From the NCBI GenBank assembly GCA_904501925.1, contig CAJGCO010000005.1, positions 1 to 64,000 of the forward strand: a stretch of DNA of 64,000 nt. The letters are read 5' to 3'. This stretch comes from an uncultured Alphaproteobacteria bacterium. Its GTDB lineage: Bacteria; Pseudomonadota; Alphaproteobacteria; RF32; CAG-239. Positions 52,838 through 62,271 of this stretch are shown piece by piece (position 1 is the first letter of the stretch; every line of letters begins with the position of its first letter). Both the position numbers and the translations under genes were made by a program. The notes beneath the pieces are model-generated. The model was given only the letters and a program-made list of their open reading frames with translations, did no database searches and was not told the origin of the DNA.

Positions 52838-53757
52838 TGAAAACTCCAAGATTTTGGAATGAAAATAATCTTATAACAAAAATATTATATCCTGTGTCTT
52901 TGGTATATGGATATGTTACTCAATTAAGGGTAAAAAAGGGATATAGATATAAAAGTAGTGCAAAAGTTATTTGTATTGGAAATATTACAGCCGGTGGTGT
53001 TGGAAAAACTCCTGTTGCTATGGCTGTTGCAAAAAAATATATTGATGAAGGAAAGAAGGTTGTTTTTGTTACCAGAGGGTATAAGGGTAAATTAAAATAT
53101 ATTGTTGTGGATTTAGATAAGCATTCTGCGATAGAGACAGGTGATGAAGCTAGATTGTTGGCTAGTGTTGCTGATGTTGTTATTGCTCCTCAAAGAGATA
53201 AAGGAGCTAAAATTGCTGAAACCCTTGGGGCAGAAATAATAATTATGGATGATGGGTTTCAAAATCCTTATTTATACAAAGATGAAAGTTGGCTTGTTTT
53301 TGATGGTGAAATTGGTATTGGTAATGGAATGATTATACCAAGTGGTCCATTAAGAGAAACCTTAGAAAATGGTGAAAAAAGAGCTGATAGAGTTGTTATT
53401 ATGGGAAATGATAAAACAGGACTTGCAAATAAGACAAAACTTGATGTTTATATGGGGAAATTGGTTGCGGAGCCTATAGATGTTGAAAATAAGAAAGTTA
53501 TGGCTTTTGCAGGTATTGGTAGACCACAGAAATTTTATAATACATTAAAAGAATTAGGATTTGATGTGGTGGTTACAAAGGATTTTGAGGATCATCATAA
53601 TTACAACAATGATGAACTTGTTGAGCTTATTGGTATGGCTAAAGAAAAAGAATTAACATTAATTACGACACAAAAAGATTATGTTAAAATTCCTAGTGAG
53701 TTTAGGAATAGTATTAAGTGTTTAAAAGTTAGAGCTGAGCTTAGCAAATATAATTAA
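52837..53757 (+). CDS. lpxK: Tetraacyldisaccharide 4'-kinase
   Basis: 306 residues. P-loop-like GNITAGGVGKTPVAMAVA and the LpxK motifs FVTRGYKG, TGDEARLLA and IIMDDGFQNPYL. It phosphorylates the 4' position of the lipid A disaccharide to give lipid IVA, the acceptor for WaaA encoded just before. It is attached to the inner membrane through an N-terminal helix. Its stop overlaps the stop region of the PHP gene on the other strand by 4 bases. Confidence 0.96.
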   Translation: MKTPRFWNENNLITKILYPVSLVYGYVTQLRVKKGYRYKSSAKVICIGNITAGGVGKTPVAMAVAKKYIDEGKKVVFVTRGYKGKLKYIVVDLDKHSAIETGDEARLLASVADVVIAPQRDKGAKIAETLGAEIIIMDDGFQNPYLYKDESWLVFDGEIGIGNGMIIPSGPLRETLENGEKRADRVVIMGNDKTGLANKTKLDVYMGKLVAEPIDVENKKVMAFAGIGRPQKFYNTLKELGFDVVVTKDFEDHHNYNNDELVELIGMAKEKELTLITTQKDYVKIPSEFRNSIKCLKVRAELSKYN

Positions 53758-54647
53758 ATATATTTTTCTAATTCGTTGTAATAGCTATTGGTTATTTTGG
53801 ATTTAGCACATATTATTTCTAGTACAAAATATGGGATGTTTAGGTTGCGTCGTTTTCCTGTTCCTAATTTGTTTTTAGGGTGAGCTGTTCCTCCGTGGAA
53901 ATCTGAACCACCTGAGCAAATTAGATTTAAATCTTTAATGATGTTTAAGTATAATTTTCTTTCTTTCTTTTTTTGTGAAGAATGGAAAATTTCTATGCCA
54001 TCTAATCCATAAGATTTTAGCTCAGATATTAGATTATATAAATCTTTGGGGGATTTTTTGGTGTGAATAGGGTGAGCAAGGATTGCTGTTGCTTTATTAT
54101 CTTTTATAAATTCAATTATTTCTTTTGCATCTTTGGGTCTGTCTTCAATATGAGCAGGGCTGTTTTTTGCAAAGATGGTTTTATATGCTGTTTGTGTGTC
54201 TGGTATATAGCCTTTTTTTAATAAGGCATCAGCAAAGTGAGGTCGTCTAACTTGGGTACGAAGATTGCCTTTGTCATCATAGGCTATGTCTTCAAATGTT
54301 ATATTGTATCCTAGTTTTTGGAGAGCTTCTAAGCGTTGTAAAGTTAATTCTTTGCGACGTTTAATTTCTGAATCTTGATGAGCCTTAAATTGAGATAAGT
54401 TTTTTTTAGGGATATTTAATGCAATTATTTCTATATCGGTATTAGGGTAATATACTGAAAGTTCTGAACCGGTTACAATATGTATGTTTTTGTTTTTTGA
54501 TAAAGATAATAATTCAAGGGAACCTGTTATTGCATCGTGGTCAGTTAAAGCTAATGCTTCCAAATTTATTGAAAGAGCTTTGTTTAGTAGTTCTTGAGGG
54601 GTGAGAAAACCATCGGAATGGTTTGAATGTGTATGTAAGTCAATCAT
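53754..54647 (-). CDS. PHP-domain phosphoesterase (RNase AM/YciV-like)
   Basis: 297 residues from the ATG at 54647, at the start of the domain; an upstream in-frame start would cross the small lipoprotein gene. Metal ligands: DLHTHSNHSDG, LALTDHD, RPHFADAL, AILAHPIH and GSDFHGG, the full PHP set. Homologues remove nucleotides from 3',5'-bisphosphates or from RNA 5' ends. The start lies one base after the stop of the lipoprotein gene, so translation is probably coupled. Confidence 0.88.
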   Translation of the reverse strand: MIDLHTHSNHSDGFLTPQELLNKALSINLEALALTDHDAITGSLELLSLSKNKNIHIVTGSELSVYYPNTDIEIIALNIPKKNLSQFKAHQDSEIKRRKELTLQRLEALQKLGYNITFEDIAYDDKGNLRTQVRRPHFADALLKKGYIPDTQTAYKTIFAKNSPAHIEDRPKDAKEIIEFIKDNKATAILAHPIHTKKSPKDLYNLISELKSYGLDGIEIFHSSQKKKERKLYLNIIKDLNLICSGGSDFHGGTAHPKNKLGTGKRRNLNIPYFVLEIICAKSKITNSYYNELEKYI

Positions 54648-54648
54648 A

Positions 54649-54759
54649 TTAAAACCGTATAGTGAAAATGTTTGCACTGATGTTTGCGCTTTTATGGGAG
54701 CCAGAAGCTTGGCATGAACTTATAAATAAACATATAGCTAAAATTAGAAATAGGCGCAT
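54649..54759 (-). CDS. Tiny lipoprotein, 36 residues
   Basis: MRLFLILAICLFISSC followed by a polar tail of about 20 residues. The hydrophobic signal ends in the lipobox FISSC, so Cys16 would be lipidated. AAAGGA lies seven bases before the ATG. The stop TAA is one base from the ATG of the PHP gene. Very small lipoproteins of this type are easily missed. Role unknown; it may act by itself or tune translation of the PHP gene. Confidence 0.55.
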   Translation of the reverse strand: MRLFLILAICLFISSCQASGSHKSANISANIFTIRF

Positions 54760-54827
54760 CTTTGTTTCCTTTATTGTGTTTTTTTATATTGTATGGTTAA
54801 AGAGTAAAAATATATTTAAGTTTGAAA

Positions 54828-56168
54828 TTATTTTAAGAAACTTTTTATGCGTGGTGAAAAAATAATATCGTCTTCGGTTAGGGTGTTTTTTATTAGCATA
54901 TCAGTTTTTTGGCGAGTTCTTGAAAGGGCAACATATAATTGTCCATGTGCAAATGCTCCTTTGTTTATATCTATAATAACTCTATCTAAGGTTTTTCCTT
55001 GAGATTTATGAATGGTTAATGCATATCCTAATTGTAGTGGAAATTGAATAAAAGAACCTGTTTCTTTTTCTGTGATGTCGCCAGTTATTTGATCTACATC
55101 ATAAGAAAAAGATTTCCATTCTTCTCGATAAACAGTAATAAATTTGTTATCGTGTAGGCACCTAACTACAATGTATCTATCTTCTAAACGTTCAATAATT
55201 CCAGATGTTCCATTGATATAGTCGGGAAGATTGTTTTTATTAAATACAACTAGTGCGCCAACTTTAAGAGTTAAATTTTTGGGAGATGGGGTATCTTTTA
55301 ATTTTTCAAAACTTCCATTTAATTTTGCTTCATATGTTGATGAAGGGGTTTTTAGTTCGTTTAGTCGTTTTGAATTAATTTCATCTGCTATTTGGCGATA
55401 TGGAGTAATTGTTATAGCTGTTGAAATGAAATCGTCAGGATATGTTTCTTGTTGGTTGAAATAATTTAGAGTTTCAGGTATTAGTTCGTTATTTCTAATA
55501 TTTTGCAAATAGCTTAATAATGTGGGGTCTTTTTGGCGATATACTTCTGTTAGTTCAATTTTTTCGAAAGATCCTTTTTGATATGATTTTGAATCAAAAA
55601 AATATGGTTCGTTTGTTTGATATTCTTGTTTAAAAATTGGAATGGTTTCATGTTTTATAATAGGGGGAAGTTGGCATAAATCACCAATTAGTATTATTTG
55701 TAAACCTCCGAATAAAGATAAGTTGCCACGAGCTTGGCAGCAAAGAGCTTCTATTGCATCAAGGATATCAGGGCGAAGCATTGATACTTCGTCAATTATT
55801 AAAATATCTGTTTTTTTTAGTATTGATTTTAATTTGCGACGTTTGGTTGAAAGTATATCGCTAATTATTATGTAGTCGCTTAAAGGGAGGTTGAACATAG
55901 AGTGAATTGTGGAACCCTCTATATTTAAGGCGGCAATGGCAGTTGGTGCTATAATACGAATTCTTTTTTTAGAGTGTTTCTTTAAGTATTTTATGAAAGT
56001 TGATTTACCGGTGCCTGCTTGTCCTTGGATAAAAAAATTGGTATGAGTATGTTCTATTTTATCAAATAGTTTGCGTTGCACTAAATTTAGAGTATCTATA
56101 TCTTTTACGGATTTTGATAGTGCTCTAATTGAGTTTGGGTTGGTTGATGTTAGGTCTAATATGCTCAT
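54828..56168 (-). CDS. Pif1-like superfamily 1 DNA helicase
   Basis: 446 residues. Walker A GQAGTGKSTFIKY, Walker B LIIDEVSMLRPD, GDLCQLPP (motif III), ELTEVYRQ (motif IV) and the C-terminal YALTIHKSQGKTLDRV with ALSRTR (motifs V-VI). This is the Pif1/RecD2-like group of 5'-3' helicases that unwind G-quadruplexes, forks and R-loops. It lacks the long N- and C-terminal extensions of RecD2. The short form is frequent in bacteria. It precedes the lipoprotein and PHP genes on the same strand. Confidence 0.92.
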   Translation of the reverse strand: MSILDLTSTNPNSIRALSKSVKDIDTLNLVQRKLFDKIEHTHTNFFIQGQAGTGKSTFIKYLKKHSKKRIRIIAPTAIAALNIEGSTIHSMFNLPLSDYIIISDILSTKRRKLKSILKKTDILIIDEVSMLRPDILDAIEALCCQARGNLSLFGGLQIILIGDLCQLPPIIKHETIPIFKQEYQTNEPYFFDSKSYQKGSFEKIELTEVYRQKDPTLLSYLQNIRNNELIPETLNYFNQQETYPDDFISTAITITPYRQIADEINSKRLNELKTPSSTYEAKLNGSFEKLKDTPSPKNLTLKVGALVVFNKNNLPDYINGTSGIIERLEDRYIVVRCLHDNKFITVYREEWKSFSYDVDQITGDITEKETGSFIQFPLQLGYALTIHKSQGKTLDRVIIDINKGAFAHGQLYVALSRTRQKTDMLIKNTLTEDDIIFSPRIKSFLK

Positions 56169-56222
56169 ACAATTTATTTCCTTATTTGATAATAAGGTAT
56201 AGATAAGTAGTTGTATGTCAAG

Positions 56223-57545
56223 TTATTTTTCGTATTTTTCTTTTAAAGTATTAGCGATTTTGAATACTTGTGAAGAATAGTGAGCACCTTTGATTAAAAG
56301 GATGTCATCATTTTGTAGAATATTGTGGGTAAGAACATCTAATACTCCTTCAATTGATGGAAAGTAGTATTGCTGAGTTGATGGAGATAATTGAGCTAAG
56401 ATGTCTTTTGTTTCTTCGCATATGCCAATTACGATGTCTATATTGTTTTCTTTTAGGGTTTGACCTACTTCTATATGAGCTGTTTTAGAATAATCTCCTA
56501 ATTCTGCCATTTTGCCAAGAAGGGCTATTTTTCTTCCAGAAGTTTTTATGTTTGCTAAAGATTTAATGGCTAGTTTTACAGCATCTGGTTGGCCAGAATA
56601 GCTATCATCAATTAAAGTTATGTTGTTGTTGTTGATGTTTAATTGATGTTTTTTACCTCTTCCGGCAGGGGGGGTAAATTTATTTATAGCAGAAATTGCT
56701 GTATCAATATCTAAGTTTAGAGCTTTGATTACAGATAGTACAACCCAAGCATTATAATAATTGTGTTCACCAGTATCTTTTAGGTTTAGTTTAATATGTT
56801 GGTATTTTTCTTTGGAATATGCGTGAATGTTGTTTGTGTATTTTAATGCATTATTTTTTATGATATCTGCATGCAAGCTATCTGCATTGTAAATAGCTAA
56901 ACCAGAGGAGGATAAGCCTTCAAAAATTTCAGATTTTGCGATAGCTATGTTTTGAGTGGTTTTTAAGAATTCTATGTGCATTGGATATACATTAGTAACA
57001 ATTGCAATATCTGGTGATGCTAGTGATGTTAGGTAACTAATTTCACCAAGAGATGACATTCCCATTTCTATTATGGCAAATTTAGAGTTCATATCTAAAT
57101 CTAAAAGAGAGCGAGGTACGCCGATATGATTGTTAAAATTACCAGAGGTTGCATAAGTTGGGGCGAAAGTTGAAAGTGTATGTTTTAGCTCTTCTTTTGT
57201 CGTGGTTTTGCCAGAACTTCCGGTTAAAGCTATCAAAGTTCCTTTATATTGCATACGATTATGGTGGGCAATTTTACCTAAAGCCTTTAGAGTATCATTT
57301 ACTATGATTATTTTTGAATTATCAATATTGGGAATTTCTTTTTGAGAAACAACAAGGGGAACGCCTTTTTCTAAAACATCTTTTATGAAATCGTGACCAT
57401 CAAAGTTTTCACCTTTTATTGCAATAAATAATGATGAAGAATTTACGTTTCTGCTATCGGTTGAAACGTTGTTAATGGTTACATCATCTATTGGTTGGTT
57501 GCAATCTAGTATGGTTAGAATTTGTTTTGATGTTAGTTCTAGCAT
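56223..57545 (-). CDS. murF: UDP-N-acetylmuramoyl-tripeptide--D-alanyl-D-alanine ligase
   Basis: 440 residues. Mur ligase motifs: ALTGSSGKTTTKEEL (P-loop), NFNNHIGVPRSLL, EMGMSSLGEI, YNAD and IDDSYSGQPDAVK. It adds D-Ala-D-Ala to UDP-MurNAc-tripeptide in the cytoplasm, using the D-alanine supplied by Alr. It is isolated here from the usual mur/fts (dcw) cluster. It diverges from nrdR. Confidence 0.95.
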   Translation of the reverse strand: MLELTSKQILTILDCNQPIDDVTINNVSTDSRNVNSSSLFIAIKGENFDGHDFIKDVLEKGVPLVVSQKEIPNIDNSKIIIVNDTLKALGKIAHHNRMQYKGTLIALTGSSGKTTTKEELKHTLSTFAPTYATSGNFNNHIGVPRSLLDLDMNSKFAIIEMGMSSLGEISYLTSLASPDIAIVTNVYPMHIEFLKTTQNIAIAKSEIFEGLSSSGLAIYNADSLHADIIKNNALKYTNNIHAYSKEKYQHIKLNLKDTGEHNYYNAWVVLSVIKALNLDIDTAISAINKFTPPAGRGKKHQLNINNNNITLIDDSYSGQPDAVKLAIKSLANIKTSGRKIALLGKMAELGDYSKTAHIEVGQTLKENNIDIVIGICEETKDILAQLSPSTQQYYFPSIEGVLDVLTHNILQNDDILLIKGAHYSSQVFKIANTLKEKYEK

Positions 57546-57690
57546 TTTGATCCTCGTTGTGTTGTATTTTTTATGTAAATATTATGATGTATAAAAGTTA
57601 ATTAGAGCTTACTTTTTGATAAAAAAAATCTTGATTTTTATTAAAATTTTGAGTATGTTGAGAAGACTTGAGAAATATTGGAGCAAAAAT

Positions 57691-58140
57691 ATGAAATGTC
57701 CATTTTGTGGAAAGACTGATACGCAAGTTAAAGATTCGCGTGATACGGTTGATGAAACAGCTATTAGAAGAAGGCGCGAGTGCCCTGATTGTGGGGGACG
57801 TTTTACTACATATGAAAGAGTTTGGTTGCAAGATTTAATGGTTATTAAAAAAAATGGTGAAAGAGTACCATTTGATAGAGAAAAATTATTTCGTTCAATT
57901 AGTCTTGCAGTTAGTAAATGTGGTATTTCAACATATGAAGTGGAAAAACTTGTTGAGGAAATTAGACGTGAATGTGAAAGCGCTAGTGTGTCTGAGATTT
58001 CATCTAAAAATATAGGTGAAAAAGTAATGGATAGGCTGATAAAAATAAATAAGGTTGCCTATATTAGGTTTGCTTCAGTTTATAAAGACTTCAAAGAAGT
58101 TAAAGATTTTGAAGAATTTGTTAGTAAAATTAGTTCTTAA
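57691..58140 (+). CDS. nrdR: Transcriptional repressor NrdR
   Basis: 149 residues from the ATG at 57691, which has GGAG seven bases upstream and starts the family's canonical MKCPFCG; the longer ORF start at 57616 is spurious. Zinc ribbon CPFCG...CPDCGGRF, then the ATP-cone domain (VIKKNGERVPFDREKLFRSI). It represses ribonucleotide reductase genes in response to ATP/dATP. It leads a unit with nusB, def, tatD and an MBL hydrolase. Confidence 0.96.
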   Translation: MKCPFCGKTDTQVKDSRDTVDETAIRRRRECPDCGGRFTTYERVWLQDLMVIKKNGERVPFDREKLFRSISLAVSKCGISTYEVEKLVEEIRRECESASVSEISSKNIGEKVMDRLIKINKVAYIRFASVYKDFKEVKDFEEFVSKISS

Positions 58141-58165
58141 TTAATGTGTGTTATATGAGGATAAT

Positions 58166-58651
58166 ATGGTAAAGTTTGTTTCTGAAAAAATTAGAAAAAA
58201 ATCTGGTGCTAGATTGGCATCTGTTCAAGCTGTTTATATGGCAGGTTTTTCAGGGTTAAGTGTTGATGAAGTTGTTGAAGACTTTGTTAGAGGTGATGTA
58301 GGTCGTTATGCAATTGAAGAAGATTGCTTTAATGGCGAAGAAATGGTTGAACTTGCTGAAATTGATAAACCTTATTTTGAAAAACTTGTAAAAGGTATTT
58401 TATCTAAAAAAGAAGATTTAGAAAATTCTTTGAGAGTGTATTTAAAAGATGGTGGTTCATATGATTATATGAATGCAACTATGCAAGCACTTTTGTTGTG
58501 CGCAATTTATGAACTTAATTATACAGTTGAAGTTGATAAAAAAGTTATTATTCAAGAGTATGTGGATTTGGCTTATGCTTTCTTTACAAAAAATGAGCCA
58601 AAAATGATTAATGCTCTTTTAGATCAAATTTCAAAGAATGTTAGAATATAA
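58166..58651 (+). CDS. nusB: Transcription antitermination protein NusB
   Basis: 161 residues from the ATG at 58166 with GAGGA before it. All-helical; motifs ARLASVQAVYMAG and, near the end, VIIQEYVDLAYAFFTKNEPKMINALLDQI. With NusE (S10) it binds boxA RNA to promote antitermination in rRNA operons. It usually follows ribH in alphaproteobacteria; here nrdR precedes it by 25 bases. Confidence 0.92.
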   Translation: MVKFVSEKIRKKSGARLASVQAVYMAGFSGLSVDEVVEDFVRGDVGRYAIEEDCFNGEEMVELAEIDKPYFEKLVKGILSKKEDLENSLRVYLKDGGSYDYMNATMQALLLCAIYELNYTVEVDKKVIIQEYVDLAYAFFTKNEPKMINALLDQISKNVRI

Positions 58652-58667
58652 TTAAAAGAGAGTTGAG

Positions 58668-59174
58668 ATGGCAATACTTAAGCTTTATACATATCCTGAA
58701 AAAATTTTAGCACAGAAATGTGAAAAGGTTGATGTGGTTGATGATAAAATTAGGCTTCTGCTTGATGATATGTTAGAGACTATGTATGAAGATAAAGGAG
58801 TTGGGTTGGCGGCTCCTCAGATTGGAGTTTCAAAGCGTATAATTGTTGTTGATGATAAAACAACTGAAGAAGGAAAGGGTGAAAACCCTATGTATATGGT
58901 TAATCCTGAAATTATTGAAAAATCTGATGAAAAGATTTTATTTAATGAGGGATGTTTATCCGTTCCTGGACAATGTGCAGAAGTTGAAAGATATCAACGA
59001 ATTAAAGTAAAATATCTTGATTATAATGGAAAAGAACAAGTAATTGAAGCAGAAGATTATTTGGCTGTTATTCTTCAACATGAAATTGATCATTTAGATG
59101 GTATTTTGTATATTGATAGAATAAGTAGATTGAAAAAAAATATAATAATTAAAAAGTTAAAAAAACAAGCTTAA
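58668..59174 (+). CDS. def: Peptide deformylase
   Basis: 168 residues. The three motifs are GVGLAAPQIG, EGCLSVPG and QHEIDHLDG (metal ligands Cys and two His; catalytic Glu). It removes the formyl group from nascent proteins. GAGAGTTGAG lies before the ATG; the gap to nusB is 16 bases. Confidence 0.97.
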   Translation: MAILKLYTYPEKILAQKCEKVDVVDDKIRLLLDDMLETMYEDKGVGLAAPQIGVSKRIIVVDDKTTEEGKGENPMYMVNPEIIEKSDEKILFNEGCLSVPGQCAEVERYQRIKVKYLDYNGKEQVIEAEDYLAVILQHEIDHLDGILYIDRISRLKKNIIIKKLKKQA

Positions 59175-59188
59175 TTTGTGAGTGAATT

Positions 59189-59947
59189 GTGTTTATAGAT
59201 AGTCATTGTCATATTGATAAAGATGAGGTATTGATTCGAGCTTTTGATGCTGGTGTTAAAGGGGTATTAAATGCAGGAAGTGATTTAGATAATAATCTAA
59301 TTGCTTTAGAAATGGCTGAAAAATATGATAATGTATGGACGAGTGTTGGTATACATCCTGATAGTGTAGTTGAAAAAATAGATAAAATCAGAGTTGAAGA
59401 TATTGTTGAGAAATCCAAACATAATAAAGTGATTGCTATTGGAGAATGTGGTTTAGATTATCATTATGGTTTTGATGTTAAAAATGTGCAAAAAGAAATG
59501 TTTTTAAGGCATATAAAAGCTAGTATGATTACTAAATTGCCACTAATGATACATCATAGAGATGCTGAAGATGATATGATAGAAATGCTATCAAAAGCAA
59601 AAAGTGAATGTTGTGATTTGAGGGGTGTTATTCATTGTTTTACAGCAAGTAAAGAATTTGCAAAAGCTGTTTATGATTTAGGATTTTATATTTCTGCTTC
59701 AGGGATTATTACTTTTAAGAGTGCTCAAAGTATTGTTGAAGTATTTGAGAAGTTTGATAGAAATCGAGTTTTAATAGAAACTGATTGTCCTTATCTTGCG
59801 CCAGTTCCATATAGAGGGAAGGAAAATGAGCCAGCATATGTGGTTAAAACGGCTGAAAAGTTAGCTCAAATATGGGGGGTGAGTGTTGATAAGGTTGCAG
59901 AAATTACATCTAATAACTTTTTTAGATTATATCAAAAAGCATTATAA
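59189..59947 (+). CDS. tatD: TatD family deoxyribonuclease
   Basis: 252 residues from a GTG. Metal-binding motifs DSHCHID, GECGLDYHYG, LMIHHRDAEDD, GVIHCFT and ETDCPYLAP with the TatD-type C-terminus. It is a metal-dependent 3'-5' exonuclease-like hydrolase. A second, more divergent TatD-like gene is at 31933. It precedes the MBL gene by 21 bases. Confidence 0.93.
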   Translation: MFIDSHCHIDKDEVLIRAFDAGVKGVLNAGSDLDNNLIALEMAEKYDNVWTSVGIHPDSVVEKIDKIRVEDIVEKSKHNKVIAIGECGLDYHYGFDVKNVQKEMFLRHIKASMITKLPLMIHHRDAEDDMIEMLSKAKSECCDLRGVIHCFTASKEFAKAVYDLGFYISASGIITFKSAQSIVEVFEKFDRNRVLIETDCPYLAPVPYRGKENEPAYVVKTAEKLAQIWGVSVDKVAEITSNNFFRLYQKAL

Positions 59948-59968
59948 AGAAAAATAGGAGAGACGTAA

Positions 59969-60754
59969 GTGGCTAAGGTTATAATATTAGGTAGTGGGGC
60001 AGCTCCAGGAGTTCCATCTTTGTCGTATGGGTTTGGTAATTGTGATCCTGAAAATCCTAAAAATTATAGATTAAGAACAGGCACATATGTTGAATTAAGT
60101 GGTGTTAAATTTTTGATTGATACGTCTCCTGATTTGAGATTGCAGTTAATAAATAATAATATTAGAGATTTGGATGCTGTTTTTTATACTCATTCTCATG
60201 CAGATCATTTGCATGGTATTGATGATTTAAGAGAGATAAATCGTATTACAGGAAAAGCGATAGATACTTATGCATCTAAAAATAATATGGAGATTATTAA
60301 AATTCGTTTTCCATATTTGATTGCTGAAAATGATAGTGATGTTAATCCTGTTTTTAGAGCGGCTCTTCGTCCTAATGTTATTAATTATAATGAAAGTTTT
60401 TTTATAAAAGATTTAAAAGTAACTCCAATAAAATTAATTGGGCATAATGTAGAAAGTACCGGATTTATTTTTAATGATGGGGAATTAGTTTTTATTGCTG
60501 ATTTTAGAGAAATTGCCAAAGAGGATTTGGGGTATATTTTGAGAAAACCTGAGTTGATGGTAATGCCTTTAACAACACCTAGAGGAACAAGATTTCATGC
60601 TGGTTTAGATGATTTGCTGGTATATAATGAACAAATTGAGCCTAAGCGAATGGTTATAAATCATATGGCGGTTGAGAGTGATTATCAAGAGGTTTTATCT
60701 CAATGTCCAAGTGGAGTTGAGCCAGCTTATGATGGTATGGTGATAGAGTGGTAA
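59969..60754 (+). CDS. MBL-fold metallohydrolase (PhnP-like)
   Basis: 261 residues from a GTG preceded by AGGAG. The metal motif HSHADHLHGIDDLR is the HxHxDH signature, and the N-terminus GSGAAPGVPSLSYGFGNCD resembles the GTGxxxGxPxxxCxCxxC region of PhnP and related phosphodiesterases, with one Cys instead of the zinc cluster. Substrate could be a cyclic phosphodiester. In many alphaproteobacteria this gene follows tatD and metG. Confidence 0.87.
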   Translation: MAKVIILGSGAAPGVPSLSYGFGNCDPENPKNYRLRTGTYVELSGVKFLIDTSPDLRLQLINNNIRDLDAVFYTHSHADHLHGIDDLREINRITGKAIDTYASKNNMEIIKIRFPYLIAENDSDVNPVFRAALRPNVINYNESFFIKDLKVTPIKLIGHNVESTGFIFNDGELVFIADFREIAKEDLGYILRKPELMVMPLTTPRGTRFHAGLDDLLVYNEQIEPKRMVINHMAVESDYQEVLSQCPSGVEPAYDGMVIEW

Positions 60755-60756
60755 TA

Positions 60757-62181
60757 TTATTTTGTTTCAAATGATATTGGAAGATATATATTAAAGCAAA
60801 ATTCATCATCATTATTTTCTATTTCGTAATTACCTAGGTGGCGACGAATAATTTGGGTTACAATGGATAAGCCTAATCCGGTACCTTTGATGTTTTGATT
60901 TTTATGTTCTTGTAGACGATAAAAACGTTCGGTTAATCTAGTTAGATTACTTGTTGATATAAGATTTGCTTTGTTTTTTATGCTAATTTTTATTGCAGGG
61001 CTAGTAGATACATCATAAAATTTATTTTGAGGTATGTTATTTACTTTTTGGGTTTTGATGCTTATTGTTGAATTTGGTATGGAATACTTTATTGCATTAT
61101 CTAATATATTTTGTATGATTTGAGTTACTTGATGATTATCTGCGATTATTTGGGGTATTCTTGTAAGTTTATTTTCTATTTTTAGTGATTTATTTTTAGC
61201 TTTTAATTCTAAGGCAGATGATACTTCTCTTATAATATCATTTAGTTTTGTTTTTTCATTTGGGAGGGTATCTATTGATAATTCAATTTTTGATAATGAT
61301 AATAAATTTTCAATTAATGCAGACATAAAATTTGCTTGTTCTTGCATTATGTTTAAGAATTTTTCTTGTGCATTTTTATCGTTTTTAGCGGTGGTTTGCA
61401 ATGTTTCAATAAAACCTGATATTATTGATAAAGGGGTACGTAATTCGTGAGATGCATTTGCAACAAAATCTTGTTGCATTTTTTCTAAAATAAGAACTTT
61501 TTCTAAATCATAAAAAGATACAACTGCAACAATGTCTCCTTTAGCAAACCAAGGAAGCATAGAAATACGAATATGGAATTTAGGTTTGTTTTTATTTATG
61601 TTTAAATTTATTGATAATTCTTCATTGCGGCTTGTTCCTGTTAATACTTTATTTAGTGCAGTAACGAACTTAGGATTATCGATAATTGAAATTAAATTTA
61701 TGTTGTTTAGCTTGTTTTGAAATAATTTTCTGGCTGATAAATTTGATCCAATTATATGAGCTTCTTTTTCTATTAATATTAAAGGATCGGGTAGTGTATC
61801 TAATACAGCTGCATCAGAGAGTGTTCTGTTTTCTAACATTTGGTTTTTATCGCTCCAAAATTTATGCATGGAGTTGATGGCGCTAATTAAATCTTTGGTT
61901 TCTTTTTCTGTGATATTGCTTAATAACTCTTCTTCTGAGGTACCAGAGGATAATTTTGATATGTATTTTTTTATTTGCTGAATTTCAGTTGAAATCGGCA
62001 TTAAAAATATGGCATTAAAAAATAAAAGTGAGATATATGAAAAAATTGCAATGTGTGATGGTAAGATATTAAATATGCTTAAAATTAAAAATATTGAGCC
62101 ACAGGGGATAGATAGAATTAAAACTCTTAAAGAAAAACCGGAGTTTTTATCAATTCCAAATAATTCATCATCATTTAACAT
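60757..62181 (-). CDS. PhoR-like sensor histidine kinase
   Basis: 474 residues. Two transmembrane helices near the N-terminus (about 20-40 and 43-62) with almost no periplasmic loop, a HAMP-like linker, a PAS domain (from about 118, DTLPDPLILIEKE), the HisKA motif VANASHELRTPLSIISGF with the phospho-His, and the HATPase boxes (DNHQVTQIIQNILDNAIKYS, GTGLGLSIV). This is the PhoR layout for envelope or phosphate signalling. No response regulator gene is adjacent in the window, so it may be an orphan or the partner lies elsewhere. Confidence 0.9.
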   Translation of the reverse strand: MLNDDELFGIDKNSGFSLRVLILSIPCGSIFLILSIFNILPSHIAIFSYISLLFFNAIFLMPISTEIQQIKKYISKLSSGTSEEELLSNITEKETKDLISAINSMHKFWSDKNQMLENRTLSDAAVLDTLPDPLILIEKEAHIIGSNLSARKLFQNKLNNINLISIIDNPKFVTALNKVLTGTSRNEELSINLNINKNKPKFHIRISMLPWFAKGDIVAVVSFYDLEKVLILEKMQQDFVANASHELRTPLSIISGFIETLQTTAKNDKNAQEKFLNIMQEQANFMSALIENLLSLSKIELSIDTLPNEKTKLNDIIREVSSALELKAKNKSLKIENKLTRIPQIIADNHQVTQIIQNILDNAIKYSIPNSTISIKTQKVNNIPQNKFYDVSTSPAIKISIKNKANLISTSNLTRLTERFYRLQEHKNQNIKGTGLGLSIVTQIIRRHLGNYEIENNDDEFCFNIYLPISFETK

Positions 62182-62271
62182 TAGTATATCTCTAAAAATT
62201 AGTGGACTAAAAAATATAAATTAGTATAGTGAGGTAATGTTTAGAAATGGTTAATTTGTGAGAAAATAGTA

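Noticed and set aside
54662..54865. 67-residue plus-strand ORF
   Set aside because: Antisense to the small lipoprotein gene and to the helicase end; the minus-strand reading has the better start, ribosome site and signal.
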